Source of the DNA: Adiantum capillus-veneris
Lineage: Eukaryota; Streptophyta; Polypodiopsida; Polypodiales; Pteridaceae
Assembly (NCBI GenBank): GCA_014529385.2
Contig: CM043954.1
Location: forward strand, 3,976,501-4,040,500
Length of the DNA stretch: 64,000 nt
Reading direction: 5' to 3'
Position 1 is the first letter of the stretch; each line of letters starts with the position of its first letter. Positions 23,321 through 34,367 of the stretch are shown piece by piece. Position numbers and translations under genes: made by a program. The notes beneath the pieces were generated by a model that did no database searches, was not told the origin of the DNA, and was given only the letters and a program-made list of their open reading frames with translations.

Positions 23321-25749
23321 TATTTATTTCTACAATGTGTTGTATGCTTATATTCACCCTCCACCTTGTTACTTTCTTGAGTGCGGTTTCATTCATATCA
23401 CCCATTCAAAGGTAGCACTAGTTGCTAAGGTACCTTTGGATGAAGTTCGGCTCATGTCCAAAACTCCATGCGAGGTTGGGCGCTGAGAACTCCTCCCCTA
23501 TGCAAACACTTCTACAACTCTGATGTATATTGATATTGTATAAAAAAGTAAATTGTGTATTTTGTGCATAGACCCTTGGGGAAGGGTATCTCTCACCTGG
23601 TATCACAACGTAAGATTATAGGGATAGCTTGAAGCCTGATACTGGTTGGGCTAGTCATGCATCATGCATGCATTCAAGCATGCTGATTGAAAAATAATAT
23701 TGTATTTACGATGCATTTATGAGTGACATTGGTTGGTGACACCTGCTTGAATTGTCTTCTTGTGTCAATTTATGTGGTATTAAGTTACAATGAATTGATT
23801 GGAGTGGCATACAAGTGTACTAAGGATTTCTTTGAATGTTTTTTTATAGTTAACAAATGGCTCCTAAGGTGACTTCTGGAAGCTTTTGCAAGGGGAACGA
23901 GGTTTTGGCCATAATGTTCAGTAATTTGGTAACACTTTACCAAGGGATGCAAGGGAGCTCTTTTATCTTGAGATCGATACCAAAGTCTTCCCAACGCCAG
24001 AGACTATGACTTGTTGAAAGAGTGTTGATCAAAGCTACCTTACTTGCAACCAATACCCCTTCCGCCAATTCTTTATCTACATTGATGATATCCCAAGGGA
24101 TTGGTTCGCCAACCTTAGGCTACTCCAACTTAGGATGTGGATAGGCCTAGGGTATATGTACTACTAGGCAATACGTTCAAAAATGCTTAGAATTTTCAAA
24201 GTTATCAAGAAGTTTTAAGCACTTGTAACCATTTTAGGGAAAGAAAGACTAGAGGAAAACTATATACCACAATGTTGTATGAGAGGTCTAAGAGAATATC
24301 CACCAATAATGAGAGTTAAAAGAGTATTTAAAGAGTTAGCTCCAAAGCATTTGTAATGTTGTAAGAAACAATAAAAATCAAATTTTGATGAATAAAGAGC
24401 ACAAACTCAGTTTTGGTATCCATGTGTACTAAGTCTTCCCTCTCTTTGTCTTGATTTTCAAGTTTTCAAATTTAGTGACACTGCCATGAGAAACATAACA
24501 CACGAGTCCAATCACAATAGCATCTTCCATATGCACAAACAATCTTTTCCAAGTAGTAAGGGTCTCTACCCTTACACGTCTTTTTAAAACCATCAAAACC
24601 ACTTCATGATCCAATCCAAAACCATAAACCATAATCCAATTCCATCACATGGGTGAACACTCCACGCAATTCAGGGTGATGCACATCCAATCCTGCAAAA
24701 TCTCGTTAGCACATAACATGACGCAAACATTTTGATAGCATTTTGCCAGCACAACTATATCCCAAAGAAAATATCTAAGAGCCACACTAGATTCCACAAT
24801 CAAACCATAACCATAATCCACAAGGAATCACAGTCCTTGACCATAACCATATTTCTTAATGAACCAACTCCCACACTTGGAGTTTGACATATCTAACTAG
24901 AATCAGCTGATTCTACACGCATGGCGCTTGAGAAATGAACTTTTTATGCATAAGAGGAGTCTTACCAATGACTAGTCATAACTTAAGAATACCATTTTGA
25001 CATGTCTAACCATGCATAAGTGATGCACTATGACCGCACCTCACCCCCTAGCACATAGAGCTAGTTTTGACCTGGAAGGGTGGAAAGCAATATACACATA
25101 TACATGAGGCATACATATTTATCCATGAGGCTCCATACATTATATGACATCATATGATCAACTTAACCATGATGCAAAATAGTCCCATCACTATAATCAA
25201 CCAAATACCATAACACCAAATATATTTAGAAAACAACTATTTGTCATTTTTAGGCACATGCATAACACACAAATGAAAGTATTTGACAACCAATGCACCA
25301 AGATCAACCCATAACATAGCCTAACACCTAAAACATCAATTTTTCCATAAGAAACTCACGCATTAAACCGTAACACAAAAAGAACGCCACCTTATTCATA
25401 TTTACTCGTACAACTCGGGATGACTAACCATATACCGCCATGTAAGTTTATGAACATCAAAAAATTTAAATTAACTCACCAAAACAAAGCATAGAACATA
25501 TGTGAACCACTCACTTACTCACGATGCCATATGGTTCTCCAAGGAGCCTGGTGTCCAAAATTTTGACTCTGTAGTGGGCAGCAAGCTACATTTTGACCAT
25601 AACTCTTTGCTCGTGCGAAATTTTCACATGACACCCAAAAGAGGAAATGTTAAATGATATGTTTGATGGCTGGTTTAAAGGGTTCAACCTGATTCATGGC
25701 GGTTAAAGAGATATAACTAAAATAGTGTTCCTACCGTTTACATGACGTG
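21441..25749. other. Unassigned, no firm gene
   Basis: About 4.3 kb with no recognisable intact domain. Noted inside: a CT/TA run at 23,280-23,320, a primer-site-like 'ctggtatcacaacg' at about 23,599 that matches TGGTATCA of the copia primer site and then diverges, and a plus-strand phrase FFIYIDDIPRDWFANL near 24,070 that could be a gag scrap. None is strong enough for a separate gene entry. Confidence 0.4.
23280..23320. repeat. (CT)n-(TA)n compound microsatellite
   Basis: About ten CT units followed by about ten TA units. Overlapping hydrophobic frames are artefacts. Confidence 0.9.
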
Positions 25750-26230
25750 AAACGAAAAGCTTTGCTCGCAAGTTTTCAACTGCTGCAGCTTTGCCTACCA
25801 AGTTTGTTGAGGCAGAGTTCTGGAAAGAACTTGTGTTTGGTAAGACTTGCACTGTTGAATATGCTTGCAATGTTGAAGGTATTGTCTTTTCAGAATCTTA
25901 CACAGACTCCTTAGGACAAAGCAAATGGAATTTCAAGGTTAGAGTTGAGTCTCACAAAAGGCTCGGATGAACTTCCTCTGCCACCAAGAGAGTTTTTGAG
26001 CTATTTTTTATTTGTTTCGCAGAGGGCATTTCTCGACTACCGGATTCTACACTTCGGCTTTTAGACATTGTGATACTGGTATGCTTTGTTGGCAGGGGTT
26101 TCTTCAATTCTAGCTTGACTGGTTCTTGATCAATATTCTGTTTTATTGGTTGTAGGAAGTTACTAAACCCATGTTATACATTGGAATGCTTTTTAGTATG
26201 TTTGCATGGCACATTGAAGATCATTATTAA
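25750..26230 (+). pseudogene. JmjC histone demethylase gene fragment with introns
   Basis: Three pieces of a plant JmjC-domain lysine demethylase lie in order with introns kept. Piece A (to 25,937) reads FARKFSTAAALP, EAEFWKELVFGKT and TVEYACNVEG, ending AAG|GTTAGAG. Piece B (26,025-26,078) reads GISRLPDSTLRLLDIVIL, preceded by TTTCGCAGAG and followed by GTATGC. Piece C (26,156-26,230) reads KPMLYIGMLFSMFAWHIEDHY then TAA. WHIED carries the His and Glu that bind the catalytic iron in this family. The second half of the JmjC domain, the JmjN start and any zinc fingers are absent. The motifs fit the JMJ13/ELF6-like group best, from memory. Because introns remain, it came from genomic DNA, not from a cDNA. 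Enzyme activity is not possible from this piece alone. Confidence 0.85.
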
Positions 26231-27769
26231 ACAGATGTGTTCCTAGCACAAAAGTACGCAACTTCATTTCTTAATGAGGGTAACTATTTCTATTTCACTT
26301 CCAAGGAAGGATTGCATTTGTTTTCGAGAGAGTCAAAGTTTTACGCGAGTTAACTTGCATGGCCCAACTTTCTTTGATTTGCCCAGACTCGTCAGCTGGC
26401 ATGTGGCTATTGCCCCTAGTAATTGGGGTTTCCTTAAAAGTACTCAAGTTGTTGTTTGTAAATGTTGGATTGTCACCAACTTTATGAAATTCCTTGGAAA
26501 TGGTGGTATGGGAGACACAAAGATGGAGGTGTTATGTACATACATGACCATAAACACACCGTGTGCATAAATCAACATGGTAAAAATGATGAAACAAGAT
26601 ATGGAGTTTAGAGCTTCTTACTGCACTTTAGAAGTGATTATCGATTAACAAAAGGCTGTCACAAGAGAGCGGTGATGAGAGCTACGTAGAGGTTTTTTCC
26701 ATGAAGTCGTTGGAAAGGCGCACGCCGTGATAAGAGAAAATAATAAGCAAGTAGAGAGAGAGAGTCTTCTTCTTCTTCTTCTCACAAATGAGAGAGAAGA
26801 TCTTATGGAGATGGTTATGGAGAGCTTGCACCACTCCATATAATATGTATGTATTGTCGTGCGATAGTAGACGTAAATGTCGGCACTAAAAACTGAGCAC
26901 TAGAGGTTGCTTTTATAGGCACATGCCGGGCTAGAGTGTTGCCCAAGCTGAGACAGTGCGCCCCCTCTTCTTCTAGGAATAGAACCTGCTTTTGGAAAAA
27001 GACTCTAGTCTTTTCTAAAAACATGGCTTTGCTTTTGGTGGTCAACACCCCTATTTCCCTTCAATTTTTGCAGTAAAAGTTGATTAATCGGATAGTATCC
27101 CAGCAACTAATGTGACTGTAACTAAGCTATGATGTACCATGATGTCCCAATATAATTATGACTTTTTTGTACTGCCGTGACATATTTACAATGCCACTTT
27201 TCATAAAAATAATTCTCATAAAAACCCCATTTAATCTCGTTTCTTCACTGAATGGTCGTTTTTATTCCAGACGATGACTAAAAATAATATTTTTATATTT
27301 AGGTCATTCTAAAAAGCACGTTGCTTTTTTCAAAACTTTAAGACAGCACAAAAATTAAAAATTTGAACCACGGGTTCCACTTGTCCATCGGGACAAGAAA
27401 GCGGACTCGCTTTTAACTAAAAAGCACTAAAATTAACGAAAAGCTAAAAATAGCGTAAAAAACACCCAAAAAGCAGGGTTCTACAAAAGTGAACCATAGC
27501 TTTCTCAAGACTCGTAGATTAAGGATTCAACCCTGCTTTTTGCAAAAAAGCACAAAAAGCATGAAAAAGATTTTTTTAAAAAAAGGATTTTTCCAAATTT
27601 GAACCTAGCGTCTATTTGACCTATCGAAACATGAAAACGGCCGTGCTTTTCACTTTAGAACCTTACAACACTGCCAAACAAGAATTCTAAACCAAATTTC
27701 ATGAAGCAAATATTGAAAACTATTTTTCCTTTTTTTTTAAGAGACTCAAAAATTCGGGGATCTTACTAG
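26231..27769. other. Unassigned, no gene seen
   Basis: The frame 26,274-26,570 (98 codons) follows the JmjC fragment but shows no JmjC C-terminal motifs. From 27,290 to 27,620 the motif AAAAAGC/GCTTTTT occurs many times, giving a degenerate low-complexity stretch. A CTT run lies at 26,767-26,781. Confidence 0.4.
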
Positions 27770-27779
27770 TTACAATATA

Positions 27780-28504
27780 TCTCCAGGATAGAACTCATGA
27801 TCCATATTGATCTCTATGATAGGTGTAGACTTAGAAGTTATACTATCATCTTTTCTTGTTCTTGATCATCTCCCATAAGGCTTGTGGCCATGGCCCTTCC
27901 ACTTCTAGATCTTACAATATATCTCTAGGATAGAACTCATGATCCATATTGATCTCTATGATAGGTGCAGACTTGCAAGTTATACTACCATCTTTTCCTG
28001 TTCTTCATCATCTCCCATAAGGCTTGTGGCCATGGCCCTTCCACTTTTGGAATGAACATCATCACTTGTGACTTTGCATCATCTGTGGTATTATCCACTA
28101 CCCTTGCATCTAAAGGTGTTTCATTTGTTTGATCAATCATTTCATTTCCCTTGTGCTCAATTTCCCTATCCCTTTGGTGAATTAACAATTCTTGTTTGGA
28201 AATGTTTAGTTTTTTTGTACTCCATTAGAGCTTGAGTTCAGACTTAGAAGTTATACGACCATCTTTTCCTGTTCTTCATCATCTCACATAAGGCTTGTGG
28301 CGATGGCCCTTCCACTTTTGGAATGAACATCATCACTTGTGACTTCACCTCATCTGTGGAATTAGCCACTACCCTTGCATCCAAAGGTGTTTCATTTGTT
28401 TGATCAATCATCTCATTTCCCATGTGCTCATTTTCCTATCCCTTTGGTGAAATAATAATTCTTGTTTGGAAATGTTTATTTTCTTTTTACTCCATTAGAG
28501 CTTG
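27780..28504 (-). repeat. Local tandem duplications of a coding-like unit
   Basis: The segment 'cataaggcttgtggccatggcccttccact' occurs near 27,874, 28,015 and 28,287 (last with changes). The units starting near 27,780 and 27,921 match over about 125 bp, and the units 27,973-28,237 and 28,240-28,504 over about 265 bp. On the minus strand one copy reads IPKVEGPWPQALWEMMKNR (27,985-28,188), so it may be coding sequence of an old retroelement, but the family is not recognised. Confidence 0.7.
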
Positions 28505-28849
28505 AGCAATTTCTATGAACCCTTTGCACATTTTTAATCTGACTCTGTTTCTCGACTTCAGGATCCGGATATGTCAACCGTCTTTGTTCCAAGGTTTGGT
28601 TGGTCTTTAGTTTAGCCTCATAAGCCTACAATAGTGCCTCTAAGGGTTCTAGAACTTTTTTCACTAGGACTAAATCTCCCAATGATATTTTGGAAGACAA
28701 CGCTCCCTCCACTCGTAGATTGTTTTCTCTTATGATTGTCACAATTTTCTCTGAGCTGTAATGACAAACTTTCAAATTCAATTTGATTCGATGATTTTTA
28801 TTCGTTCTCAACCGGTGTGTTTTTTGTAGCTTCTTGAGCTTGTGCTCTA
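28505..28849 (-). other. Flank of copia insertion, unassigned repeat relic
   Basis: Minus-strand text such as LRVEGALSSKISLGDLVLVK (28,626-28,811) looks coding-like but matches no domain I know. The sequence continues on the other side of the copia insertion at 34,368, where gypsy gag features appear, so it is probably part of the same interrupted minus-strand element. Confidence 0.45.
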
Positions 28850-28854
28850 GTCAT
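28850..28854. other. Target-site duplication of copia element, left copy
   Basis: GTCAT directly before the LTR start TGTTGGGG. The same GTCAT follows the 3' LTR at 34,363-34,367. A 5-bp duplication is normal for copia integrase. Confidence 0.93.
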
Positions 28855-29046
28855 TGTTGGGGTATAAAGCCCAATGTGGTCGCCCAGGTAAGTGGGCGGG
28901 CCGCCAGGTATGTACACATATTCTTTTGTTAAAACCTAATAAGAACTCACTATGCTCTACACATTACAGTAGAGCGAGTTCACCATATCGTCGTGCTCTT
29001 CTTCTTGCACTCTCTCTCGTGTCACACTTCTGCTCGTACTCCTTCA
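28855..29046 (+). repeat. 5' LTR of copia element
   Basis: 192 bp from TGTTGGGGTATAAAG to CTCCTTCA. Starts TG and ends CA. Should hold promoter and RNA start; 'tataaag' at 28,863 is too near the end to be the promoter with certainty. Confidence 0.95.
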
Positions 29047-29048
29047 AC

Positions 29049-29060
29049 TGGTATCAGATC
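29049..29060 (+). other. Primer binding site of copia element
   Basis: TGGTATCAGATC, two bases after the LTR. It equals the initiator-Met complement TGGTATCAGAGC except for one base. Confidence 0.9.
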
Positions 29061-30100
29061 TCAGATCAAGGCTCGGGGCAGCACTGCAGGAGGTAGAGTC
29101 ACCAGCTCAGATTGGAGTGAAATTCGAAAGGCGAAGACACGGCCCCAAATCCTGTGGTCATCTCGGCCACCGTTCGGCTTCGACAAAGGTCTGCGCAGGC
29201 CATTTCGACTACATGGTCTCGGCGGGTGCAGATCCGACTCTGCAAATTTGGGGTTTTACGGCCTACGACTGCAGGTGCTCAGGATATCGACACTCCCAGA
29301 GTGTTGATTTGTGGCTATCTACACATCGAAGGACGGCTCACAGTTCTTGGAGGCATGTCACAAACGACACGGGCGCATCTACACACAGACTGTAAGCGAC
29401 ATCCACTAGTTCATCAGGTAGCTTGTGTTTGCTGCTTGATATTCCAGATTTCATCCTGACATTGCAGGTACTTCCACATGGGATGTATTTTCAGAGATGA
29501 TGTATGTTTGTTGAGGGTTTGCTGGCTGTGAGTCACGCAGCAAACAACCGTCGCAGCGGTTACAGAATATAGTGGGAAATTTGTGGATGTATGACTTTGT
29601 GGGAAGTCTATGTACTGTCAGATTTACTGCAGCCTTTGTTGAGGGTCGAGTGAGGTTTTATTGAGCTGGGGGATTCTCAAATTTTGAGATCCTTTCGGTG
29701 ATACAGGTCTTGGAGCGATCCCTCGAGCACCCTTAGATAGGCAGCTAGGATGTATTGACTGTGAGTTAGACAATTGGGATTGCATCTTTGCTTTACTGCC
29801 ATTGAGGCATTGTCGCAGTCTATGCTTACAGGACAGTGACAGGACAGTCAGAGACAGTACAGGTGCAGGACAGGTTTACCCACAGCTTACAGTGTTAGAG
29901 AGACAGTGGTTTTTTGAGCTGTTTTTTGGTCTGTTTTTAGTACACCAGAGCCATTTTACAAAGGAGACTCTGCCAACATTTCTGCAGAATCTGAAGCTTT
30001 CTTGGTTCATTTGACAGGTTGATATTGGTTCGGAGGTCAGTTTACAGGGGAAACTCTGCCGAATTTTTCCCAGGAAAGTAAACTACTATGAAGCGTAGCT
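29061..30100 (+). other. Untranslated leader of copia element
   Basis: About 1 kb between primer site and gag ATG. Frames here (for example 28,993-29,459) are short and unlike any domain. A leader of this length probably holds packaging and dimer signals, but none can be identified. Confidence 0.6.
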
Positions 30101-31062
30101 ATGGCTGGATCACAGGACACTGCTCTTTACAATATCAAGGATCTGGATGGAACCAATTTCCCATTGTGGAAGAAGCAGATTTGGCACGTGTTGGTACAAA
30201 AGAAGCAGATAAAACCTATAAAGCTCAAGGGGATAAAACCAGAAGATATGGACGAAGATGAATGGAGCGAAATGGATGAATTGGCACTTTCTACCATTAT
30301 GCTGACTTTGGCAGAAAGCGTTTACTTCAATGTAGCAGACGAGATGTCGGCTTATCAAGCATGGTTAAAGCTGAGTGATCTTTATGAGAAGCATAGTGCA
30401 GCTTCACAGGTATACTGGCTTAAGAAGCTTGTTGACTTGAAGATGAAAGAAGGGACACCTATGTCCAATCATCTGAATGAATTCAACACAATCTACAGTC
30501 AGTTGTCAGCTCAAGGTGTCAAGTTTGATGAACCTGTTAGAGCTATGTTCCTGTTGATCACATTGCCGGAAAGTTGGGACACTTTTCGCACAGCTTTGAG
30601 TAATTCTGCACCTCCAGATGGTTTGAACATAGCAGGTGTAGAAGGAAGTCTGCTTACTGAAGAAACAAATAGAAAGACAATGGACAAAGGCAAAGGAACA
30701 ACCTTAGTTGTCAGGGGAAGGACCAAAGAAAAGTACAAAGGTGGAAAGAGGAATCAGTCTCGTAGCAAGTCCCGCAGTGCTAAAGGCAAGAGTGACATAG
30801 AATGCTACCATTGTGGCAAGAAGGGTCACATGAAAAGAGACTACAGAGAATGGAAAGCAGAAAAAGGCAAAGAGAAAGATGAAGACCATGGTGAGAAGAA
30901 CAAGTCCTCAATGAAGATTCAAGAAATAAATGTGACAAACACTGTTGCAGAGGATGACAGTCTAGTGTCAGGAGACATCTACTTCTTGAAGAATACAATG
31001 GACTCAGCTCTTCTTACAGCATCTGATGGAAATGCACTGAGAGACTGGATTATAGACTCAGG
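30101..31062 (+). CDS. Copia Gag and start of protease
   Basis: ATG at 30,101 gives MAGSQDTALYNIKDLDGTNF, the usual copia gag opening with the FPLWKKQIWHVL helix. The UBN2-type capsid region covers about residues 30-180. A basic Lys/Arg/Ser region (about 200-230) precedes the zinc knuckle CYHCGKKGHMKRDY at about 235-248, where the last Cys is Tyr (codon TAC at 30,842, one G-to-A change). The protease start DWIIDSG, with catalytic Asp-Ser-Gly, ends the good reading. Directly after it the frame is lost by one missing base near 31,060-31,064, and this frame stops at 31,111. The product would form virus-like particles in the cytoplasm; the damaged knuckle should weaken RNA binding. Confidence 0.92.
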
Positions 31063-33043
31063 GCATCACTTCATGTGTCTCCAAACAAGGAGTGGTTTAC
31101 TTCTTATGTGACCACTAAAGATCATGTTCACCTAGGCAATGGACAGACATGTGAGATCTTAGGTGTTGGAGATGTTCAATTGAAGTTTCAGAATGGCTCT
31201 TCTTTCATGCTGAAGAATGTGAGACATGTTCCCGCAATTACAAAGAGCTTGATCAGCACAGGTTTACTTGATGATGCTGGCTACGTCACCACTTTTGGAC
31301 AGAACATGTGGAAGATATCCAAGGGTTCTATGACAGTAGCACATGGAGTAAAGTCTGGAGGACTTTACATGATTTATGTATCAAATGTCTCTAAAAATGT
31401 AATCAATGTAACCGAGCAGCCGAACGTTTCTTTGTGGCATAGCCGGTTAGGACATATGTCCAAGAAGGGAATGGAAATCTTGTCTCGTTCTGGTTATTTG
31501 CCTGGCTTTTCATTTAATGAGTTTGAATTCTGTGAACATTGTTTGTATGGTAAGCAAACACAGCAGCCACATAAGCATAGAAGCAGTAGAAGAGATACAC
31601 AGTTGGCACTTGTTCATAGTGATTTGTGTGGACCTATGCCTAACCTATCTCTAGGGGGAGCTTCTTACTTTATGACATTTATAGATGATTACTCGAGGAA
31701 AGTATGGGTTTACTTTCTCAAGCACAAGGATGAAGCGTTTAGTGTTTTCAAAACGTTTGTGGCACTTGTGGAGAATCAGAGTGGCAAGAAGCTTAAATGC
31801 TTACACACTGACAATGGTGGAGAGTATGTTTCAAAGGCCTTTCAGCACTTTTGTGAGTCAAAAGGTATAAAACGTGAACTTACTGCTCCTTACAATCCTC
31901 CTCAAAATGGTGTTGCTGAGAGGATGAATAGGACCATACAAGAGAAGGTCAGAAGTATGTTGTCTAATGCACAGCTGCCAAATGGGTTTTGGGCTGAAGC
32001 TGTATCAACAACTGTTCATCTTGTAAATAGATCTCCTAGCAAGGTTTTGCGGAACGATTCAGTGCCAGAGATGGTATGGTCAGGCAAAATGCCCTCATAC
32101 AAGCATCTCAGAGTCTTTGGATGTGAGGCATATACTCACGTTCCAAAGGAATTTAGGAACAAACTTGAGCCAAAGAGTAGAAAGTGCATCTTTCTAGGCT
32201 ATGGTAATTCTGGTGAGATGGGGTACAGACTTTGGGATCCCGAATCCAGAAAGGTTGTCCGTAGCAATGATGTTCACTTTAATAAATCCAAATATCATTC
32301 TAAACCAGAGAGGGTTGATGAGATTAGAAGAGTTGTCTTCCAAGAAGATGGACCTGCACGTGCAAGACAAAATGTCAGGGCTCAAGAGGAGCAAGGACAG
32401 GATAGAGTGGAACCACAGGTTGTGGCTGAGCCTGAGCCACCTATTGTGCGTAGATCTGGACGTGTCACGCGACCTCCTGATAGGTTTGTTCCATCTATGA
32501 ACTATGTCATGTTGACTGATTGCAATGAGCCTTCATGTTACAAGGAAGTAGTGCAAATGAAGGACTCCGGGAATCGGCAATTGGCCATGCAGTCAGAGAT
32601 GACAGCTCTGCATAAAAACAAGACATGGAAGCTAGTTAAATTACCACAGGGCAAAAAGGCTCTACCTTGTAAATGGGTTTACAGATATAAGATCACCACT
32701 CATGATAGTCAGCCAAAGTACAAAGCAAGGCTTGTTGCCAAGGGCTTTACGCAAGAACAAGGCATTGACTTTGATGAAGTCTTCTCTCCGGTGGTCAAAA
32801 TGACTACATTGAGATGCTTTCTTGCATTGGTTTCCATATTAGATTTGGTGTTGCACCAAATGGATGTCAAGACAGCGTTCTTGCATGGTGATTTAGATGT
32901 GGAAATTTACATGCAGCAGCCAGAAGGGTTTGTTGAGAAAGGCAAGGAAGATTGGGTATGCCAGTTTTTAAAGAGTCTTTATGGCTTAAAACAATCACCG
33001 AGGGCATGGTACCATAAATTCCACAAGTTTATGCTTTCTCAAA
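31063..33043 (+). CDS. Copia protease end, integrase and RT first half
   Basis: Open in the next frame to 33,057. In order: protease remainder (SPNKEWFTSY, then VRHVPAITKSLIS), integrase zinc-binding HHCC region (WHSRLGHMSKKGMEIL and CEHCLYGKQ), integrase core with catalytic residues in HSDLCGPM, HTDNGGEY and QNGVAERMNRTI, then linker and reverse transcriptase (CKWVYRYK, KARLVAKGFTQEQGIDFDE, MDVKTAFLHGDL, GLKQSPRAWYHKF). The first in-frame ATG comes late; the product is normally cut from a Gag-Pol polyprotein. The frame ends because one extra A in the run 33,041-33,043 shifts it after FMLSQ. All three integrase catalytic acidic residues are kept. Confidence 0.93.
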
Positions 33044-34081
33044 GGCTACAAACGTAGTGAGTTCGATCATTGTCTATATACAAAGAAGGCTAAGGATGGT
33101 AGTTGGCTGATCCTTATTTTGTATGTGGATGACATGTTGATTGCTGGCAAGCACTTGGAAGAAATTTCAGCTTTGAAGTCAAAGATGGCAAAATCGTTTG
33201 ACATGAAAGACATGGGTGAGGCAAGTCATATACTTGGTATGCGCATTGAGAGAGACAGATCAAAGAAGTTGATTTGGTTATCTCAAACAGAGTATATTGA
33301 CAAGGTTTTGCAACGTTTCAATATGGAGAAGGGAAAGGCATTGAGTGTTCCATTGCCACCATATGTGAAACTTAGCAAACAAGATTGTCCTGTGTCTGAG
33401 GAAGAACAGGCTGAAATGGATAAGATTCCATATGCGTCTGCAGTGGGTAGTTTGATGTATGCAATGATTGCTACTCGCCTAGACATTGCATTTGCAGTGG
33501 GAGTAGTAAGTCGATACAAGTCAAACCCAGGCAAGAAACATTGGGAGGCAGTGAAAGGAATATTGAGATACCTGAAAGCTACAAAGAGTATGCGTATATG
33601 CTATGGGAGTCAGGAGCTAAGTGTAAAGGATTTTACAGACTCAGCTTATGCAGGTGACTTAGACAACCGAAGGTCTACGTCAGGGTATGTCTTTACATTG
33701 GCTGGTGGAGCAGTATCATGGCGTTCTAGATTACAAGATTGTGTTACTCAGTCTACTACAGAGGCTGAATATGTTGCAGCATCAGAGGCATGCAAAGAAT
33801 CAATTTGGCTTAATCGACTAGTAACAGATTTGGGAATCAAAGAAGAGATGCCTGTGTTATATTGTGATAGTCAAAGTGCTATACAATTGGCTCGCAATCC
33901 AGTTTATCACTCAAAGACAAAGCATGTGGATGTGAAGTATCATTTCATCAGGGAAATGCTCGAGGATAAGCAACTTCAGCTTGTCAAAGTTCACACCACA
34001 GAAAATCTTGCTAATCTACTTACAAAAGGACTTCCCTCAGAGAGCTTTGCGCATTTTCGCAAGCAGTTAGGTGTAGGGTAG
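33044..34081 (+). CDS. Copia RT catalytic half and RNase H
   Basis: The frame after the shift is open to the stop at 34,079-34,081. It starts with the end of the RT palm (GYKRSEFDHCLYTKK) and the catalytic LYVDDMLIAG at 33,116-33,145. RT thumb follows (LGMRIERDRSKKLIWLSQ), then VGSLMYAMIATRLDIAFAVG and RNase H: DSAYAGDLDNRRSTSGYVF, STTEAEYVA and LYCDSQSAIQLARNP with its acidic residues. The final TENLANLLTKGL is the typical copia end. Domains are complete apart from the upstream frame shift. Confidence 0.93.
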   Translation, partial: GYKRSEFDHCLYTKKAKDGSWLILILYVDDMLIAGKHLEEISALKSKMAKSFDMKDMGEASHILGMRIERDRSKKLIWLSQTEYIDKVLQRFNMEKGKALSVPLPPYVKLSKQDCPVSEEEQAEMDKIPYASAVGSLMYAMIATRLDIAFAVGVVSRYKSNPGKKHWEAVKGILRYLKATKSMRICYGSQELSVKDFTDSAYAGDLDNRRSTSGYVFTLAGGAVSWRSRLQDCVTQSTTEAEYVAASEACKESIWLNRLVTDLGIKEEMPVLYCDSQSAIQLARNPVYHSKTKHVDVKYHFIREMLEDKQLQLVKVHTTENLANLLTKGLPSESFAHFRKQLGVG

Positions 34082-34159
34082 TACATCACTTCTCTACATC
34101 TCTTGTATATTAGCTTGTATAGTAGCTTCTCTCACACTTAAAGTACCACATTGGACTTT

Positions 34160-34170
34160 AAGTGGGAGGT
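34160..34170 (+). other. Polypurine tract of copia element
   Basis: AAGTGGGAGGT directly before the 3' LTR; primes plus-strand synthesis in reverse transcription. The form GTGGGAG(A/G)TTGTTGGG is common in plant copia elements. Confidence 0.9.
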
Positions 34171-34362
34171 TGTTGGGGTATAAAGACCAATGTGGTCGCC
34201 CAGGTAAGTGGGCGGGCCGCCAGGTATGTACACATATTCTTTTGTTAAAACCTAATAAGAACTCACTATGCTCTACACATTACAGTAGAGTGAGTTCACC
34301 ATATCGTCGTGCTCTTCTTCTCGCACTCTCTCTCGCGTCACACTTCTGCTCGTACTCCTTCA
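34171..34362 (+). repeat. 3' LTR of copia element
   Basis: 192 bp, the same length as the 5' LTR, with four differences by eye (one C/A near the start, then three T/C). Followed by the second GTCAT at 34,363-34,367. Confidence 0.95.
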
Positions 34363-34367
34363 GTCAT

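Larger units (their letters stand above)
28855..34362 (+). mobile_element. Complete Ty1/copia retrotransposon
   Basis: The element is 5508 bp with two 192-bp LTRs, a GTCAT target-site duplication on both sides, an initiator-Met primer site, a purine tract and gag-protease-integrase-RT-RNase H in copia order. By hand count the LTRs differ at four of 192 positions (about 2%), three of them C/T changes, so it inserted fairly recently. The coding region is broken: one base is missing just after the protease Asp-Ser-Gly, one A is extra between RT palm segments, and the gag zinc knuckle lacks its last Cys. It is therefore probably not autonomous, but its RNA could still be copied by proteins of relatives. 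It interrupts an older minus-strand gypsy relic. Confidence 0.96.

Noticed and set aside
23054-23486. 108-codon hydrophobic frame, possible membrane protein
   Set aside because: Its end is the CT/TA microsatellite and the rest has no known domain; codon use and position give no support.
23590-23610. Second copia primer site ('ctggtatcacaacg')
   Set aside because: Only TGGTATCA matches, and no LTR ends, gag or second LTR were found around it.
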